A DNA stretch of 64,000 bases, from assembly GCF_019457535.1 (NCBI RefSeq), contig NZ_CP080417.1:992001-1056000 (forward strand), in the 5' to 3' direction. A program made the translations under genes and the position numbers. Position 1 is the stretch's first letter, and the number at the start of each line of letters is the position of its first letter. Source of the stretch: Shewanella halotolerans (GTDB lineage Bacteria; Pseudomonadota; Gammaproteobacteria; Enterobacterales; Shewanellaceae). Under the pieces are notes generated by a model. It was not told the origin of the DNA. It saw only the letters and a list, made by a program, of their open reading frames with translations, and did no database searches. This document shows positions 35,208 to 45,170 of this stretch, one piece after another.

Positions 35208-36596
35208 TTATTGACCTCTGTTTTTGTTAAACCAAGCTTCGAAGCTGGACTTAGGTGCGACCGGCAGCTCTCTGTATTTGCCCCAGGCGCCAGAGAATGG
35301 CTTGAGCAGCGAGCCCGGCAGGATACGCAGCGCGGTGCGGGCGACACTCATAGAGCAGTTGAGCATGGTTTCGCTGGCCATGAAGTTACCGACCAACGGC
35401 ATATAGTTGCGCTTACCGTACGGCAGTTTGCCCGCCTTGGCCTTGAGGCGACGGTGGTGATGGATGATCTTATCCAGCGGCACCTTGGTCGGGCAGACAT
35501 AACTACAGCTGCCGCATAGGGTACAGGCCCAAGGGATAGAGTGGGTATCGTCCGCCTGGGCACCCACGGCGATACCGATAGGGCCTGGAATGGTGTAGTT
35601 GTAGCTGAAACCACCTGAGCGACGATAAACAGGACAAGTGTTCAGGCAGCCACCGCAGCGGATACACTTGAGCGATTCCGCCAGGATCTTGTCTTGCAGC
35701 ATGTCGGTGCGGCCATTGTCGACGATGATCACATGCATTTCGCCGCCAGTCTGTGGACCGCGGTAAAAGCTGCTGTAGGTCGTGACAGGCTGGCCTGTAG
35801 CGTTACGTGCCAGGGTACGCAGTAGCACGGCGGCGCTGTCGAGATCCGGCACTATCTTATCTATGCCCATGGAGTGCAGCTGCAGTTTAGGCAGGTTGGC
35901 GCCCATGTCGGCGTTACCTTCGTTGGTGCAGACCACCACGGCGCCTTTGTCGGCGATCGCCATGTTCACCCCTGTCATGGCCGCATCGGCCGACAGGAAC
36001 TGCTCACGCAGGTGAGCACGGGCGGCGCGGGTGAGATAGAGAGGATCAGAAGCGCCTGCTTTTGTACCTAATTTGTCATGGAAGAGGTCGCCCACTTCCT
36101 CTTTTTTTAGGTGGATAGCCGGTACTACGATATGTGATGGTGGTTGCTTGGCCAGCTGGATGATGCGCTCACCCAGGTCGGTGTCGATCACCCCTATGCC
36201 CTTGCTCTCGAGGTAAGGGTTGAGGTGACACTCTTCGGTGAGCATAGACTTGGACTTAACCAGCTTTTTCACCTGATGCTTGGCCAGAATGCTATGGACT
36301 ATCTGGTTGTGCTCGGCGCCATCTTTGGCCCAGTGCACGACGATACCGTTGGCCTGGCAGTTCTTCTCGAAGGTCTCCAAGTATTCGCCCAGATGGGTCA
36401 GGGTGTGGAGCTTCATTTCGGAGCCGAGCTGACGCAGCTGCTCCCATTCTGGCAGGCTGGCGGCGGCGCGATCGCGCTTCTCGCGTAGCATCCATAGGGC
36501 CTTAGAGTGCCAATCGACGCGAGCCTCATCTTGACAGAAGATGTCGGCCTTCTTCGCATGCACGCCTGAATTGATGGCTGTGGTTTGACTAGACAT
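35208..36596 (-). CDS. lldF: Iron-sulfur lactate oxidation subunit LldF/LutB
   Basis: 462 residues: an N-terminal LUD domain plus a ferredoxin-like part with two four-cysteine motifs, CIRCGGCLNTCPV and CTLCGSCSYVCPTKVP, that bind two 4Fe-4S clusters. It carries electrons in L-lactate oxidation. It sits between lldE (11 nt before) and lldG (1 nt after) in the operon. Confidence 0.95.
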   Translation of the reverse strand: MSSQTTAINSGVHAKKADIFCQDEARVDWHSKALWMLREKRDRAAASLPEWEQLRQLGSEMKLHTLTHLGEYLETFEKNCQANGIVVHWAKDGAEHNQIVHSILAKHQVKKLVKSKSMLTEECHLNPYLESKGIGVIDTDLGERIIQLAKQPPSHIVVPAIHLKKEEVGDLFHDKLGTKAGASDPLYLTRAARAHLREQFLSADAAMTGVNMAIADKGAVVVCTNEGNADMGANLPKLQLHSMGIDKIVPDLDSAAVLLRTLARNATGQPVTTYSSFYRGPQTGGEMHVIIVDNGRTDMLQDKILAESLKCIRCGGCLNTCPVYRRSGGFSYNYTIPGPIGIAVGAQADDTHSIPWACTLCGSCSYVCPTKVPLDKIIHHHRRLKAKAGKLPYGKRNYMPLVGNFMASETMLNCSMSVARTALRILPGSLLKPFSGAWGKYRELPVAPKSSFEAWFNKNRGQ

Positions 36597-36606
36597 GAGC
36601 TACTCC

Positions 36607-37350
36607 TTACAGGGCTGCGTTGATGACTTCGGCAATATGACGGGTCGCGATCGGCAATAGCTGACGGCGGATCATGCCATCCAGGTGCAGCAGGCATGAG
36701 GGATCGAAACCTACCGCATAGGTGGCACCCGTGGCGGCGTGGGCCTGTGCCTTGTCTTTACCCATCTTGGCCGAAACGGCGCCCTCGTCGACGGCGAAGG
36801 TACCACCGAAGCCGCAGCATTCGTCGCGGCGATCAGGGTAGACGATTTCGATACCTGGGATACGGCTCAGTACGGCCTCGACCTTATTGGTGCGCGGGCC
36901 CATCTGCTCGCTCGGCGTCGCCAGGTCCAACATGCGGATGCCATGACAGCTTAGCTGCAGGCTGATCTTGAAGTTAAACGCCTTGTTGAAAGCAGGAATC
37001 GGTGCCACATCGTGGAGGAATTCGGTTAGCTCATAGAGCTTGTCGATCACCGCCTGGGCTTCCGGGCTGTCGTCAAACTCATGGAAGTTCTCCTTGGCGG
37101 CAACCAGGCAAGAGGCGGCCGGGCAGACGATGGCGTCACACTCGACGCCCTTGAAGGCGTTCAGCAGCTTAAGGGTGGTTTTCTTGGCTTCATCAAAACA
37201 GCCCGAGTTAGTCATGGGCTGGCCACAGCAGGTCTGGCCCTTGGGCAGTATGACCTGATGGCCGAGTTTTTCGAGGAGTTCGACGGTGGCGATGCCGACA
37301 TGGGGCATCATCTGGTTCACCAGACAGGGAATAAATAGGGCTATCTTCAT
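36607..37350 (-). CDS. lldE: Lactate oxidation subunit LldE/LutA (CCG domains)
   Basis: 247 residues with two cysteine-rich CCG modules, CCGQPMTNSGCF and CCGFGGTFAV, as in heterodisulfide-reductase-type subunits. First gene of lldEFG, reading away from fadE across a 448-bp gap. In S. oneidensis a D-lactate dehydrogenase and a lactate permease gene adjoin this operon; neither is next to it here. Confidence 0.94.
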   Translation of the reverse strand: MKIALFIPCLVNQMMPHVGIATVELLEKLGHQVILPKGQTCCGQPMTNSGCFDEAKKTTLKLLNAFKGVECDAIVCPAASCLVAAKENFHEFDDSPEAQAVIDKLYELTEFLHDVAPIPAFNKAFNFKISLQLSCHGIRMLDLATPSEQMGPRTNKVEAVLSRIPGIEIVYPDRRDECCGFGGTFAVDEGAVSAKMGKDKAQAHAATGATYAVGFDPSCLLHLDGMIRRQLLPIATRHIAEVINAAL

Positions 37351-37798
37351 GAAGCACTCTCTTATTTTGATGGCTGCATGTGGGCGAATGCGCTGGCTTA
37401 TTGTGCCGCTACAGGTGGCATAAGCTGGGTATTTGGCCCATATCGCAGGGTTATTTGTGATGATAATTTAAGCTTATATCCACATAATAAGTAGTGCTAA
37501 TTTAGTAAATATATATGCTTATTTTTTCATTTTTGAAACAGGGTGATTTCGCTCACTCATTAATGAAAAATGTCTCTGATCTAGGTCAAAAAAGGCCTGA
37601 TTCAAACAATTATATGAAACAGTTGTTTAAATTTTTTATTTGAGCGTACACTTGTAACCTTTTGAAAAGAATGAGCTTAATTTTTAGTTGTGTTTGTAAC
37701 TGTAAAATAAAGCATTTTTTTGAGGTTAGAATATTTGATCTAATCCATTTTTTGTGACGTAATGCACACTAGGTTTTCTGGTCGGATGAGTCTGAAAG
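37351..37798. promoter_or_regulatory. Divergent lldE/fadE regulatory region (448 bp)
   Basis: AT-rich, between start codons of divergent operons for lactate and fatty-acid oxidation. It holds a PsrA-like site (listed separately) and a near-palindrome CTGATCTAGGTCAA at 37577-37590 that resembles a Crp/Fnr-type half-conserved site; the latter is weak. Confidence 0.45.
37616..37629. promoter_or_regulatory. Candidate PsrA fatty-acid-regulator site
   Basis: GAAAC-AGTT-GTTTA fits the GAAACnnnnGTTTG/C pattern known for PsrA, the regulator proposed to control fad genes in Shewanella. It lies about 170 bp before fadE. This is a sequence match only. Confidence 0.4.
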
Positions 37799-40033
37799 AT
37801 GAGTATTAGAACAAAATTTAAAAAAGTACTGCCGAGTATTTCTACCACTGAACAAGAGGCGCTCGACGCCGGTGATGTATGGCTAGAGGGATCTATCTAT
37901 CAGGGGATCCCAGATTTCGATGCCTTGCGTCAGGTTCCGGGGGCGACCCTGTCCGATGAGGAGCAGGCCTTCCTCGACGGCCCAGTGCAGACACTTATCG
38001 AGATGGTGGACGACTTTGCCATTCAAAACAGCCTGCATCTGCCAGATAACATACTTAATTTCCTAAAAGAGCATAAGTTCTTCTCGCTGATCATTCCTAA
38101 GGCCTTCGGCGGCCTGGAATTCAGCCCTTATGCCAATTCGACGATTGTGGCCACCATTGCCGCCAAGAGTTCGGCGGTGGCGGTGACCGTCATGGTGCCT
38201 AACTCTTTAGGTCCTGGCGAGCTGCTGATGCATTACGGTACTCAGGCCCAGCAAGATTTCTGGCTGCCGCGTCTGGCCAATGGCCAGGAGATCCCCTGTT
38301 TCGCACTAACCAGCCCAGAGGCGGGCTCGGACGCCGGTGGTATTCCCGATATCGGCACAGTGACCATGGGCGACTACCAGGGCGAGCAGGTGCTCGGCCT
38401 GTCTGTGACCTGGGACAAACGCTACATCACGTTAGCGCCTATCGCTACCGTGTTGGGCCTGGCCTTCAAGGTGGAAGATCCACAAGGCCTGCTGGGCGAC
38501 AAGGAGCAGCTGGGGATCACCTGTGCGCTGATCCCTAAGTCGCATCCGGGTGTCGAGCTGGGCAACCGCCACGATCCTATGGGTTGTCGCTTCTATAACG
38601 GCACCACACGTGGTGAGAATGTATTTATCCCAATGGACTTCATCATAGGCGGTCAGCAAAATATCGGCCGTGGCTGGCAGATGCTGGTGGCCTGTCTCGG
38701 CGCTGGCCGCGGCATCTCGCTGCCGGCTCTTGGGGTCTCGGTAAGCCAGGCGTCATTCAAGTCGTCGGCTGAGTATGCCGCGGTGCGTGAGCAGTTTGGC
38801 CTGGCCATCGGCAAGTTTGAGGGGATCCAGGAGAAGCTGGCGGATATCGCCGGTAAGACCTATCTGCAAGAGGCGATGCGCGTACTGACCACCGAAGGCC
38901 TGGGCCTTGGGCTCAAGCCCTCAGTCGTAACGGCGATGGCCAAGTACCATATGACGGAGATTGGCCGCGACGTGCTGAACTCGGCCATGGATATTCAGGC
39001 CGGTAAGGCGATTCAGCGTGGTCCGCAGAATACCCTGGCCTCTGGCTATGTGGCGCAGCCTATCGCCATCACGGTGGAAGGGGCGAACATTCTGACCCGA
39101 AACCTGATGATCTTTGGTCAGGGCGTGATGCGCTGTCACCCTCATCTGCAAAGCATGGTTGAGGCGATTCACAGCGATGACAAAGATGCCGACAAGACCT
39201 TTAACCGTATCTTTAAGCAGACTGTGGGTTACAGCGTGGGCAACAGCCTGCGCGCCTTCCGCCTGGGTCTGCTGCCTTTTACCGCCGATGCCAAGTCAGA
39301 GCTGAGCGAGGTGGTGGAATATGAGAAGGCAGTGCACAAGCTGGCGTCGAAACTGGCCGTGTATGCCGATTTTTCTCTCTTGGTGCTTGGCGGCAAGCTC
39401 AAGCAGGCCGAGATGCTGTCGGCGCGTCTGGGGGATGTGATGAGCTACCTGTACGCGGCCATGGCCTCGATTCGCTACTACGAGCAGAAGGTGAGCAGCG
39501 AGCATCGTGCCCAGGCCAAGCCTTACTTCGAGTACGCCACCCGTTGGGCACTGGTTAACGCCGAAAATGCCCTGTTGAGCTTCCTGGATAACTTCCCATC
39601 TGCAGCGACACGTCAGCTGATGAAGCTGATCACTGTGACCTACTCGCCTAAGATGAAGAAGATCAACGACGACCTGATCCGCGAACTGGCCCATGAGGCG
39701 CAGCTCAACACCCAGATCAAGCGTCAGCTGACCCATCTGGTGAAGCCGGTACCGGGGGATGGCAACGACATCAACCAGCAGGCTTATCTGGCGAAGATCG
39801 CCTGTCTGCCGCTGCTGGCCAAGGTGAAGAAGGGGCTGAAGCAGGGGTACTTCAAGTCTGGGGTGAGATTCGCCCAGACGCTGGACCGCGCCCGCGAAGC
39901 CAAGATCATCACAGAGGGCGAGCACAAGCAGCTGCTGGACTATAACCTCAAGCGTGAGCGCGCCATTCGTGTCGATGAGTTCGACTTCGACATGCAACTG
40001 ATCAGCGACAAGGCGGCGCTGAAGATAGCCTAG
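37799..40033 (+). CDS. fadE: Acyl-CoA dehydrogenase FadE-type
   Basis: First step of fatty-acid beta-oxidation: FAD-dependent oxidation of acyl-CoA. At 744 residues it is of the long FadE type (E. coli 814), with an acyl-CoA dehydrogenase core plus a C-terminal DUF1974 domain. Signatures: FALTSPEAGSDAGGI, GAGRGISLPALGV and VEGANILTRNLMIFGQGVMRCH. Terminated by a strong hairpin. Expression is probably induced by fatty acids through the candidate PsrA site upstream. Confidence 0.93.
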   Translation: MSIRTKFKKVLPSISTTEQEALDAGDVWLEGSIYQGIPDFDALRQVPGATLSDEEQAFLDGPVQTLIEMVDDFAIQNSLHLPDNILNFLKEHKFFSLIIPKAFGGLEFSPYANSTIVATIAAKSSAVAVTVMVPNSLGPGELLMHYGTQAQQDFWLPRLANGQEIPCFALTSPEAGSDAGGIPDIGTVTMGDYQGEQVLGLSVTWDKRYITLAPIATVLGLAFKVEDPQGLLGDKEQLGITCALIPKSHPGVELGNRHDPMGCRFYNGTTRGENVFIPMDFIIGGQQNIGRGWQMLVACLGAGRGISLPALGVSVSQASFKSSAEYAAVREQFGLAIGKFEGIQEKLADIAGKTYLQEAMRVLTTEGLGLGLKPSVVTAMAKYHMTEIGRDVLNSAMDIQAGKAIQRGPQNTLASGYVAQPIAITVEGANILTRNLMIFGQGVMRCHPHLQSMVEAIHSDDKDADKTFNRIFKQTVGYSVGNSLRAFRLGLLPFTADAKSELSEVVEYEKAVHKLASKLAVYADFSLLVLGGKLKQAEMLSARLGDVMSYLYAAMASIRYYEQKVSSEHRAQAKPYFEYATRWALVNAENALLSFLDNFPSAATRQLMKLITVTYSPKMKKINDDLIRELAHEAQLNTQIKRQLTHLVKPVPGDGNDINQQAYLAKIACLPLLAKVKKGLKQGYFKSGVRFAQTLDRAREAKIITEGEHKQLLDYNLKRERAIRVDEFDFDMQLISDKAALKIA

Positions 40034-40080
40034 CCTAATGGTTTAAGTCTGATCTGCTTCGTATCAGCAGAAATGCCAAG

Positions 40081-40103
40081 AGCCGCCCTAGGGCGGCTTT
40101 TTT
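40081..40103 (+). terminator. Rho-independent terminator of fadE
   Basis: AGCCGCCC-TA-GGGCGGCT with a T-run, 48 bp past the stop. Confidence 0.9.
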
Positions 40104-40225
40104 GTGTGCCGATGTTGCGACTATCTTCGTCGCTGCTGGCGCGATTATCGAGGGCCATAACCAGCACTTGAAAGTGTGCCACACCTCCTTTATCGCCGAG
40201 ATCATCTGCAGATAGAAAATAGGGT

Positions 40226-41041
40226 ATGATGGCTGCGGGCAATTTTATGGGCAGGCGAGTGCTAAAACGAAACCAGTATCGACGTGAGGGGCCAGACTAT
40301 CGCTGCGGCGAGCAGGCGAGCTTTCACGACATCAAGGAGGTGTTTGGCCTCAATCATATTCGCCTGGGCAGCTGGGTGGAGGAGGAAGAGAAGCATAAGG
40401 CGGCCAACCTTATCTTCGACGCCTTTGCCGATCTCGCCTTCATGTTAAAGCTGCCGCCCAAGGCCATGGGGCTGAGACAGACGCTGAACCTGGCCTTCGG
40501 GACAGGTGGGCAGATGGGCGTGCAGGCCCACTATATGCCTGCTCAGAGAGAATTAGCCCTGGCAAAAAATGCCGGTGCCGGCGCCCTGGCACACGAGTTC
40601 TGGCACGCCTTCGATCACTATATCGCCACCAAGGCCTTCGAGATCCCATCGACGGGCATCGCCTTTGCCAGTCACTGCTGGCTGGCCGAACACACGCCAG
40701 TTGTTCATCCCCTTAACGATCGCCTGATGCAGCTATTTGCCTGCGTCTTGCTGAGCGGCGATGGCCAGGACAGCCACGAGTATGTGCGCCGCGCCGTTGC
40801 GCTCGACAGGCAGCAGGGGAGGCAATACTTTTCCAAACCCACAGAGATGATGGCTAGGGCCTTCGAGGCCTGTATCGAGTCCCATCCCGAGATCCGCAAT
40901 CCCTACCTGGTCAACGAGACCCTGGACTCGCCGCTGGCCAAGGCAGGTGGATACCCTAGCCTAGACCATAGAGAGAGCATCTATCGACAGCTACTGGCCT
41001 ATTTCGGCCCCTTGGGTGATGCCTTGGGGCGCGAGGGATAG
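40226..41041 (+). CDS. CLCA_X-type putative metalloprotease
   Basis: 271 residues, cytoplasmic. HEFWHAFDHYI gives an HExxHxxxH zinc-like site, as seen in the CLCA_X family of gammaproteobacteria. No signal peptide. The Shine-Dalgarno is weak at all N-terminal Met codons, so the start could also be at 40247 (MGRRVLK). It converges with the transporter at 41044, with 2 bp between stops. The role is unknown. Confidence 0.75.
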   Translation: MMAAGNFMGRRVLKRNQYRREGPDYRCGEQASFHDIKEVFGLNHIRLGSWVEEEEKHKAANLIFDAFADLAFMLKLPPKAMGLRQTLNLAFGTGGQMGVQAHYMPAQRELALAKNAGAGALAHEFWHAFDHYIATKAFEIPSTGIAFASHCWLAEHTPVVHPLNDRLMQLFACVLLSGDGQDSHEYVRRAVALDRQQGRQYFSKPTEMMARAFEACIESHPEIRNPYLVNETLDSPLAKAGGYPSLDHRESIYRQLLAYFGPLGDALGREG

Positions 41042-41043
41042 CC

Positions 41044-43221
41044 TTAATCTACCCAGTGCAGCACGTCGCGTATGATGGACCACCTGGGTTTAGGCTCGCT
41101 GGCGCCTTGGCCTAGCATCCAGTAGTTGTAGAGCCGCTCTTGGTGGCCATCCACCTTGCGCAGCTTCTGCCAGTTGTTGACATAGTTGAGCAGCGACTGG
41201 TTGTCCTGGGCGACCGCGTAGGCGATAGGGTACTTCGCCTTGTACTCCAGCGGCGCTATGCCATAGCCGGGGAAGAAGAGGGTCCAGGCGGAGCCCGCCT
41301 CGGCGCTGATCACCACGGCATCATACTTGTCGCCCTTCTGACGGAAGAAGTCCTTGTAGCCCTTAATCTTGACGAACTTAAGGTTGGGGTAGAAGGCCTT
41401 GGCATCTTCTATGATGTCGCTGTGCTCCACGTAGGCTATGGTGGTATCTTGCATCGCCTTTATCGACTGGTTGCGCTTGAAGCTGTTGACCTTATGGTCT
41501 TTGGTAGCGATGGCGAGGTTGAGTAGCAGCACTGGCTCCACATAGCTCAGCTTATCCATCTGCTCGATATCCATCGCCAGGCCCGACATGGCGATATCGA
41601 AGAAGCCCGCGTCGAGGGAGGCGGCCAGCTTGTCCTTCTCGAAGGGGATGAACTCGACCTTGACCCCAAGATCGTCCGCCAGACGATTGGCCATGGCGCT
41701 GTCGAAGCCCACCAGTTGTCCGGCGTTGTTGTAGTAGCTAAAGGGCACATTGCTGGGGATATAACCGACCCTCAGCAGGCCGCGTGCGCGGATGGCGTTG
41801 ACATCGGCGATAGGGCGACTGGCGCTCTGACCCAACACCGGATATTGCTTGCTTACCTTGGTCGGCACCTTGTCGGCCACCTGCATGTTGGCGATAATGC
41901 CGCTGGTTACCTCTGGGCTATGAATAAACAGCCCCATGCCGACGCGGCAGACGATGAGGGTGAGCACCACGCTGGCCCCCACGCCTATGGCCATCTTGAG
42001 CAGTTGCGGCGGCCTGAGTCTTAGACGCTTCTCAAATAGCGCCACCGTCAACAGTGTCAGGGCAAACAGGTTCATCACGGCGGTGATGGAGTTAAACTTG
42101 CCCGTGATGAAGCCTGACATCACAAACAGCTGGAACAGATCCTTTGGCAGATGCACCAGGTCCAGCATGAAGGGGATCGCCACATAGACGCTGCCAAACA
42201 GCGACAAGACGCCGCTGATGGAGAGCGATGGCAGGGCGCTGAGCTCTATCGGGGTGCCGTTAAACCAACCGGCGAAGAGCACGAAGAGGATCACCGTCAG
42301 CTTGCCTATGTTGGGGAAGGTGAAGGCGATGGGCACCAAGATCTCCACCAAGGTTTCGGCATCGTCGCTCAGGCTCTGATGCTCGCGCATGATCTGCTTA
42401 CACTCCTCGACGATCACCGGGATGACGATGAAGATGTTGCCAGTGGCAAAGGCGGTAACCAGGCTGGACTTGCTGATCCTTAGCGCCTGGGCGAAGGTGA
42501 CCGGCGTCAGGGAGGCGACTATCCAGGGCAGTACCCAGAAGGTGAGCAGCAGGCAGAGGACGAAGTAGCTGATGAGATAGACCTGCATGCTGGCAAACTC
42601 ATCCACCCCCATGGTGCCAGCGGCCGAGGCCGACATGGCGAAGATCCCTATAGGCAGTACTTTCACCAGCGCCTGGGTGATCTTGGAGAAGATCTCGCTG
42701 CAGGTGTGCATGAAGTTAATGATCAGCTGCTTGTTATCGCCCTCCATGCCAATCAGTGCCAGCCCCATGGCGATGGCGAAGATCACCATGGCGGGCACAT
42801 AACCCTCAGCCATCGACTGGAAGGGGTTGGAGGGAATATAGAGCTTAAAGTAGTCGATGGCCGCGGCGGGCTCGATGGAGCTGGTACTGAAAAAGGAGGC
42901 GGTCTCGACAAAGGGAAAGGAGAGTGGCATCAGGGCGACCAGTAGCAGGCCAACAGCCCAGAGTAGTAGCATGATGACGCCGGCGCGGCTGAAGATCAGG
43001 CTGGCGGTGGCGCGCTTGAGTTTACCTATGCCCCCCACCAAGGAGACCAGAATATAGGGCAATACCGTCATCTGCATCAAGAGGATCACGCTGGTGCCTA
43101 TGCTGCTCATCCAGCCGACGGACTCTCCGAAAAAGAGCCCCACCGCAAAACCGACAAACATGGCAACGAGCATCTGGGTTGAGCTGGTCATGGCGAGCAG
43201 TTTCTTTAGCACGAGAGTCAT
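41044..43221 (-). CDS. Dicarboxylate/amino-acid:cation symporter fused to periplasmic binding domain
   Basis: 725 residues. The first ~430 are a DAACS (GltP/DctA-like) sodium or proton symporter, with the family opening VAMFVGFAVGLFFGESVG and an ATGNIFIVIPVI hairpin. An extra hydrophobic helix (MAIGVGASVVLTLIVCRVGM) follows, which would carry the chain across the membrane. From about residue 485 there is an SBP_bac_3 solute-binding domain (ARGLLRVGYIPSNVPFSYYN). The binding protein is thus tethered to a secondary transporter, an unusual fusion. The substrate is likely an amino acid or dicarboxylate (inference). Confidence 0.88.
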   Translation of the reverse strand: MTLVLKKLLAMTSSTQMLVAMFVGFAVGLFFGESVGWMSSIGTSVILLMQMTVLPYILVSLVGGIGKLKRATASLIFSRAGVIMLLLWAVGLLLVALMPLSFPFVETASFFSTSSIEPAAAIDYFKLYIPSNPFQSMAEGYVPAMVIFAIAMGLALIGMEGDNKQLIINFMHTCSEIFSKITQALVKVLPIGIFAMSASAAGTMGVDEFASMQVYLISYFVLCLLLTFWVLPWIVASLTPVTFAQALRISKSSLVTAFATGNIFIVIPVIVEECKQIMREHQSLSDDAETLVEILVPIAFTFPNIGKLTVILFVLFAGWFNGTPIELSALPSLSISGVLSLFGSVYVAIPFMLDLVHLPKDLFQLFVMSGFITGKFNSITAVMNLFALTLLTVALFEKRLRLRPPQLLKMAIGVGASVVLTLIVCRVGMGLFIHSPEVTSGIIANMQVADKVPTKVSKQYPVLGQSASRPIADVNAIRARGLLRVGYIPSNVPFSYYNNAGQLVGFDSAMANRLADDLGVKVEFIPFEKDKLAASLDAGFFDIAMSGLAMDIEQMDKLSYVEPVLLLNLAIATKDHKVNSFKRNQSIKAMQDTTIAYVEHSDIIEDAKAFYPNLKFVKIKGYKDFFRQKGDKYDAVVISAEAGSAWTLFFPGYGIAPLEYKAKYPIAYAVAQDNQSLLNYVNNWQKLRKVDGHQERLYNYWMLGQGASEPKPRWSIIRDVLHWVD

Positions 43222-43393
43222 TCCCTTTTTACGTATGCTGAGTTTCCGACTGCCTGATTATAAAAGGGGCCGCGGCTTGGCAAAAGGCTTTCATCTCAAT
43301 CTGTTGCGCAGCAGCACAATTAATATCTGGGCAGATAGTGGTGGCCAGCCTCATGCCAAGGCTGGCCCGAACGCTTGATGCTAGCCTCTCTCG

Positions 43394-45151
43394 CTAGAGG
43401 GAGAGCAGAGAATGGGACGCCTGAGGGATAGTGCGCTTGGCCTCGGGGTCGAAGATACAGATGCGATCCCGCCCGGTTTCCTTCGATTGATACATGGCAC
43501 TGTCGGCGTCGTTGATCAGCCGCTCCAGCTTATAGCCCGACATCTGAGTATCAGTGATCCCAAAGCTGGCGGTGACCTCAAACTCATGGCCGGTGGCGCT
43601 ACAATCAATCCCGGCAATCGCCTTACGGCAGGCCTCGGCCAGCTTAACCGCCGTCTGTAGATCGCAGCCGGGCAGGGCGATACAGAACTCCTCGCCGCCG
43701 ATGCGGGCGAAGATATCGTTCTTGCGTCCCTGAGCCTGACAGGCCTTGGCAACTTTTTTCAGCACCCAGTCGCCAATGGCGTGGCCATACTTGTCGTTGA
43801 TCTGCTTAAAGTTGTCCAGATCGAACAGGATGTAGCTGAGGTCTACCTCGCTGCTCTCGCAGTAGGTGAGCGCGCTCTGGGCTACCTGGGTGAAGTGGCC
43901 GCGGTTAAACACATGGGTCAGGGCATCGTATTCCGCCAGCTGTTTGAGGCGCTTTTGAATGGTCCAGGACTTATAGGCCCAGAAGCCCAGCAGGGTGATG
44001 ATGGCGATCAGCAGCGAGATAAACAGCCGGTTGTTTTCCGCCTGGGTCTTCGCCAGTTGCTGCTCGGTCAGCAGCAGGTTGTTCTGTCTGTCCAGCAGTT
44101 TGATACGACTCTTCTGCTCCGCCGCCTGATGCTCGGCGAGCTGGAAGGCCAGATGCTTGGTCTTGATATCGTCCAGATATGCTTTGTCGGCCTGGGCGTA
44201 CTTGACGTGATAATCCAGCGCCGCCTTGTAATTGCCGCTGAGCTCGGCGATCTGATAGAGCACCTTGTAGGCGGTAACGACCGCCTGAGTATTGCCTAAG
44301 CCCTTTGCCAAATTGACAATTTTCTCTGCCAATAAGCGAGCCTCACCTATCTTGTGATCCTGCAGATAGGCGCTGGCGAGGGTGGCGTAGACCTCGGCGA
44401 TAAGCCTTGGGTAACGGGTTTTCTCTATGGTTTCCAGTGATGGCTTGAGTTGGCCATAGACCTCTGCCGTATTTCCGTCTCGCAGGTATTTAGTGGCGAT
44501 AAAAGAGTGGATAAAGCTCTCCATTATCACCTCTTCGTCACAGCTGTCGACCGCGGCCTGCAGGCTGGGGGAGTCGACCTCGAGTTGATTGAGGCCAAGC
44601 TGCGCCTCTATGGCTAAGCCATTGGCTAGGCAGGTGTTTCTTTTCGATGGTTTGCTGCTTCTTAGTTTTTCGGCGTAGCTTAGGCCTAACTCATACTGCT
44701 CAATCTGGTTGTAAAAAATGGCGGCGATGGCCAGTCCGCTCTGAACCGTTTCGGGGTCCTTTATCTGCTCGATAAATTGAAAGTTTTTGGAGAGATGCGT
44801 CAGGCCTTTGGACCAATCCTGGGAGATTGCATAGATGTTGATTAAGGTTTGATTGGCCCGGAATTTTAGTGTTTCGTTGGCGTTCGAGTTAAGGATCTTG
44901 TTGAATACGTCGATGCTCTGCGCTTGCTTGCCTTGGTAGGTCAGCTCATATCCGCGCAGGTAGTCTAAAAAATATCTCTGTTGTGGATTGAGTGATTCCT
45001 TTTCTAGGGTATTTAGCAGCTCAGAGAAGGCTTTTGGATTGCTGCTCTTAAGTTGATCCGCCTGAGTTAAGGTCGCGTCAATATCGACTTCTTCAGCCAT
45101 AGACTGGCTGAAGAAGAATATTAACAATAATAATAAATATCTGACTTTCAT
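43394..45151 (-). CDS. TPR-containing diguanylate cyclase
   Basis: 585 residues: signal peptide or anchor (ends FSQSMA-EE), a periplasmic TPR-rich region of about 300 residues, a coiled-coil-like stretch, one transmembrane helix (LFISLLIAIITLLGFWAY), then a GGDEF domain with intact GGEEF. An I-site RKND lies five residues earlier. It is predicted to make c-di-GMP. It starts only 19 nt after the borosin precursor gene on the same strand, so it is probably co-transcribed with the borosin pair, an odd partnership. Confidence 0.88.
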   Translation of the reverse strand: MKVRYLLLLLIFFFSQSMAEEVDIDATLTQADQLKSSNPKAFSELLNTLEKESLNPQQRYFLDYLRGYELTYQGKQAQSIDVFNKILNSNANETLKFRANQTLINIYAISQDWSKGLTHLSKNFQFIEQIKDPETVQSGLAIAAIFYNQIEQYELGLSYAEKLRSSKPSKRNTCLANGLAIEAQLGLNQLEVDSPSLQAAVDSCDEEVIMESFIHSFIATKYLRDGNTAEVYGQLKPSLETIEKTRYPRLIAEVYATLASAYLQDHKIGEARLLAEKIVNLAKGLGNTQAVVTAYKVLYQIAELSGNYKAALDYHVKYAQADKAYLDDIKTKHLAFQLAEHQAAEQKSRIKLLDRQNNLLLTEQQLAKTQAENNRLFISLLIAIITLLGFWAYKSWTIQKRLKQLAEYDALTHVFNRGHFTQVAQSALTYCESSEVDLSYILFDLDNFKQINDKYGHAIGDWVLKKVAKACQAQGRKNDIFARIGGEEFCIALPGCDLQTAVKLAEACRKAIAGIDCSATGHEFEVTASFGITDTQMSGYKLERLINDADSAMYQSKETGRDRICIFDPEAKRTIPQASHSLLSL

Positions 45152-45170
45152 CTAAATAGTCTGAATAAGA

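Noticed and set aside
41030..41050. Terminator between the CLCA_X and symporter genes
   Set aside because: The two stops are 2 bp apart and no hairpin with a T-run is visible.
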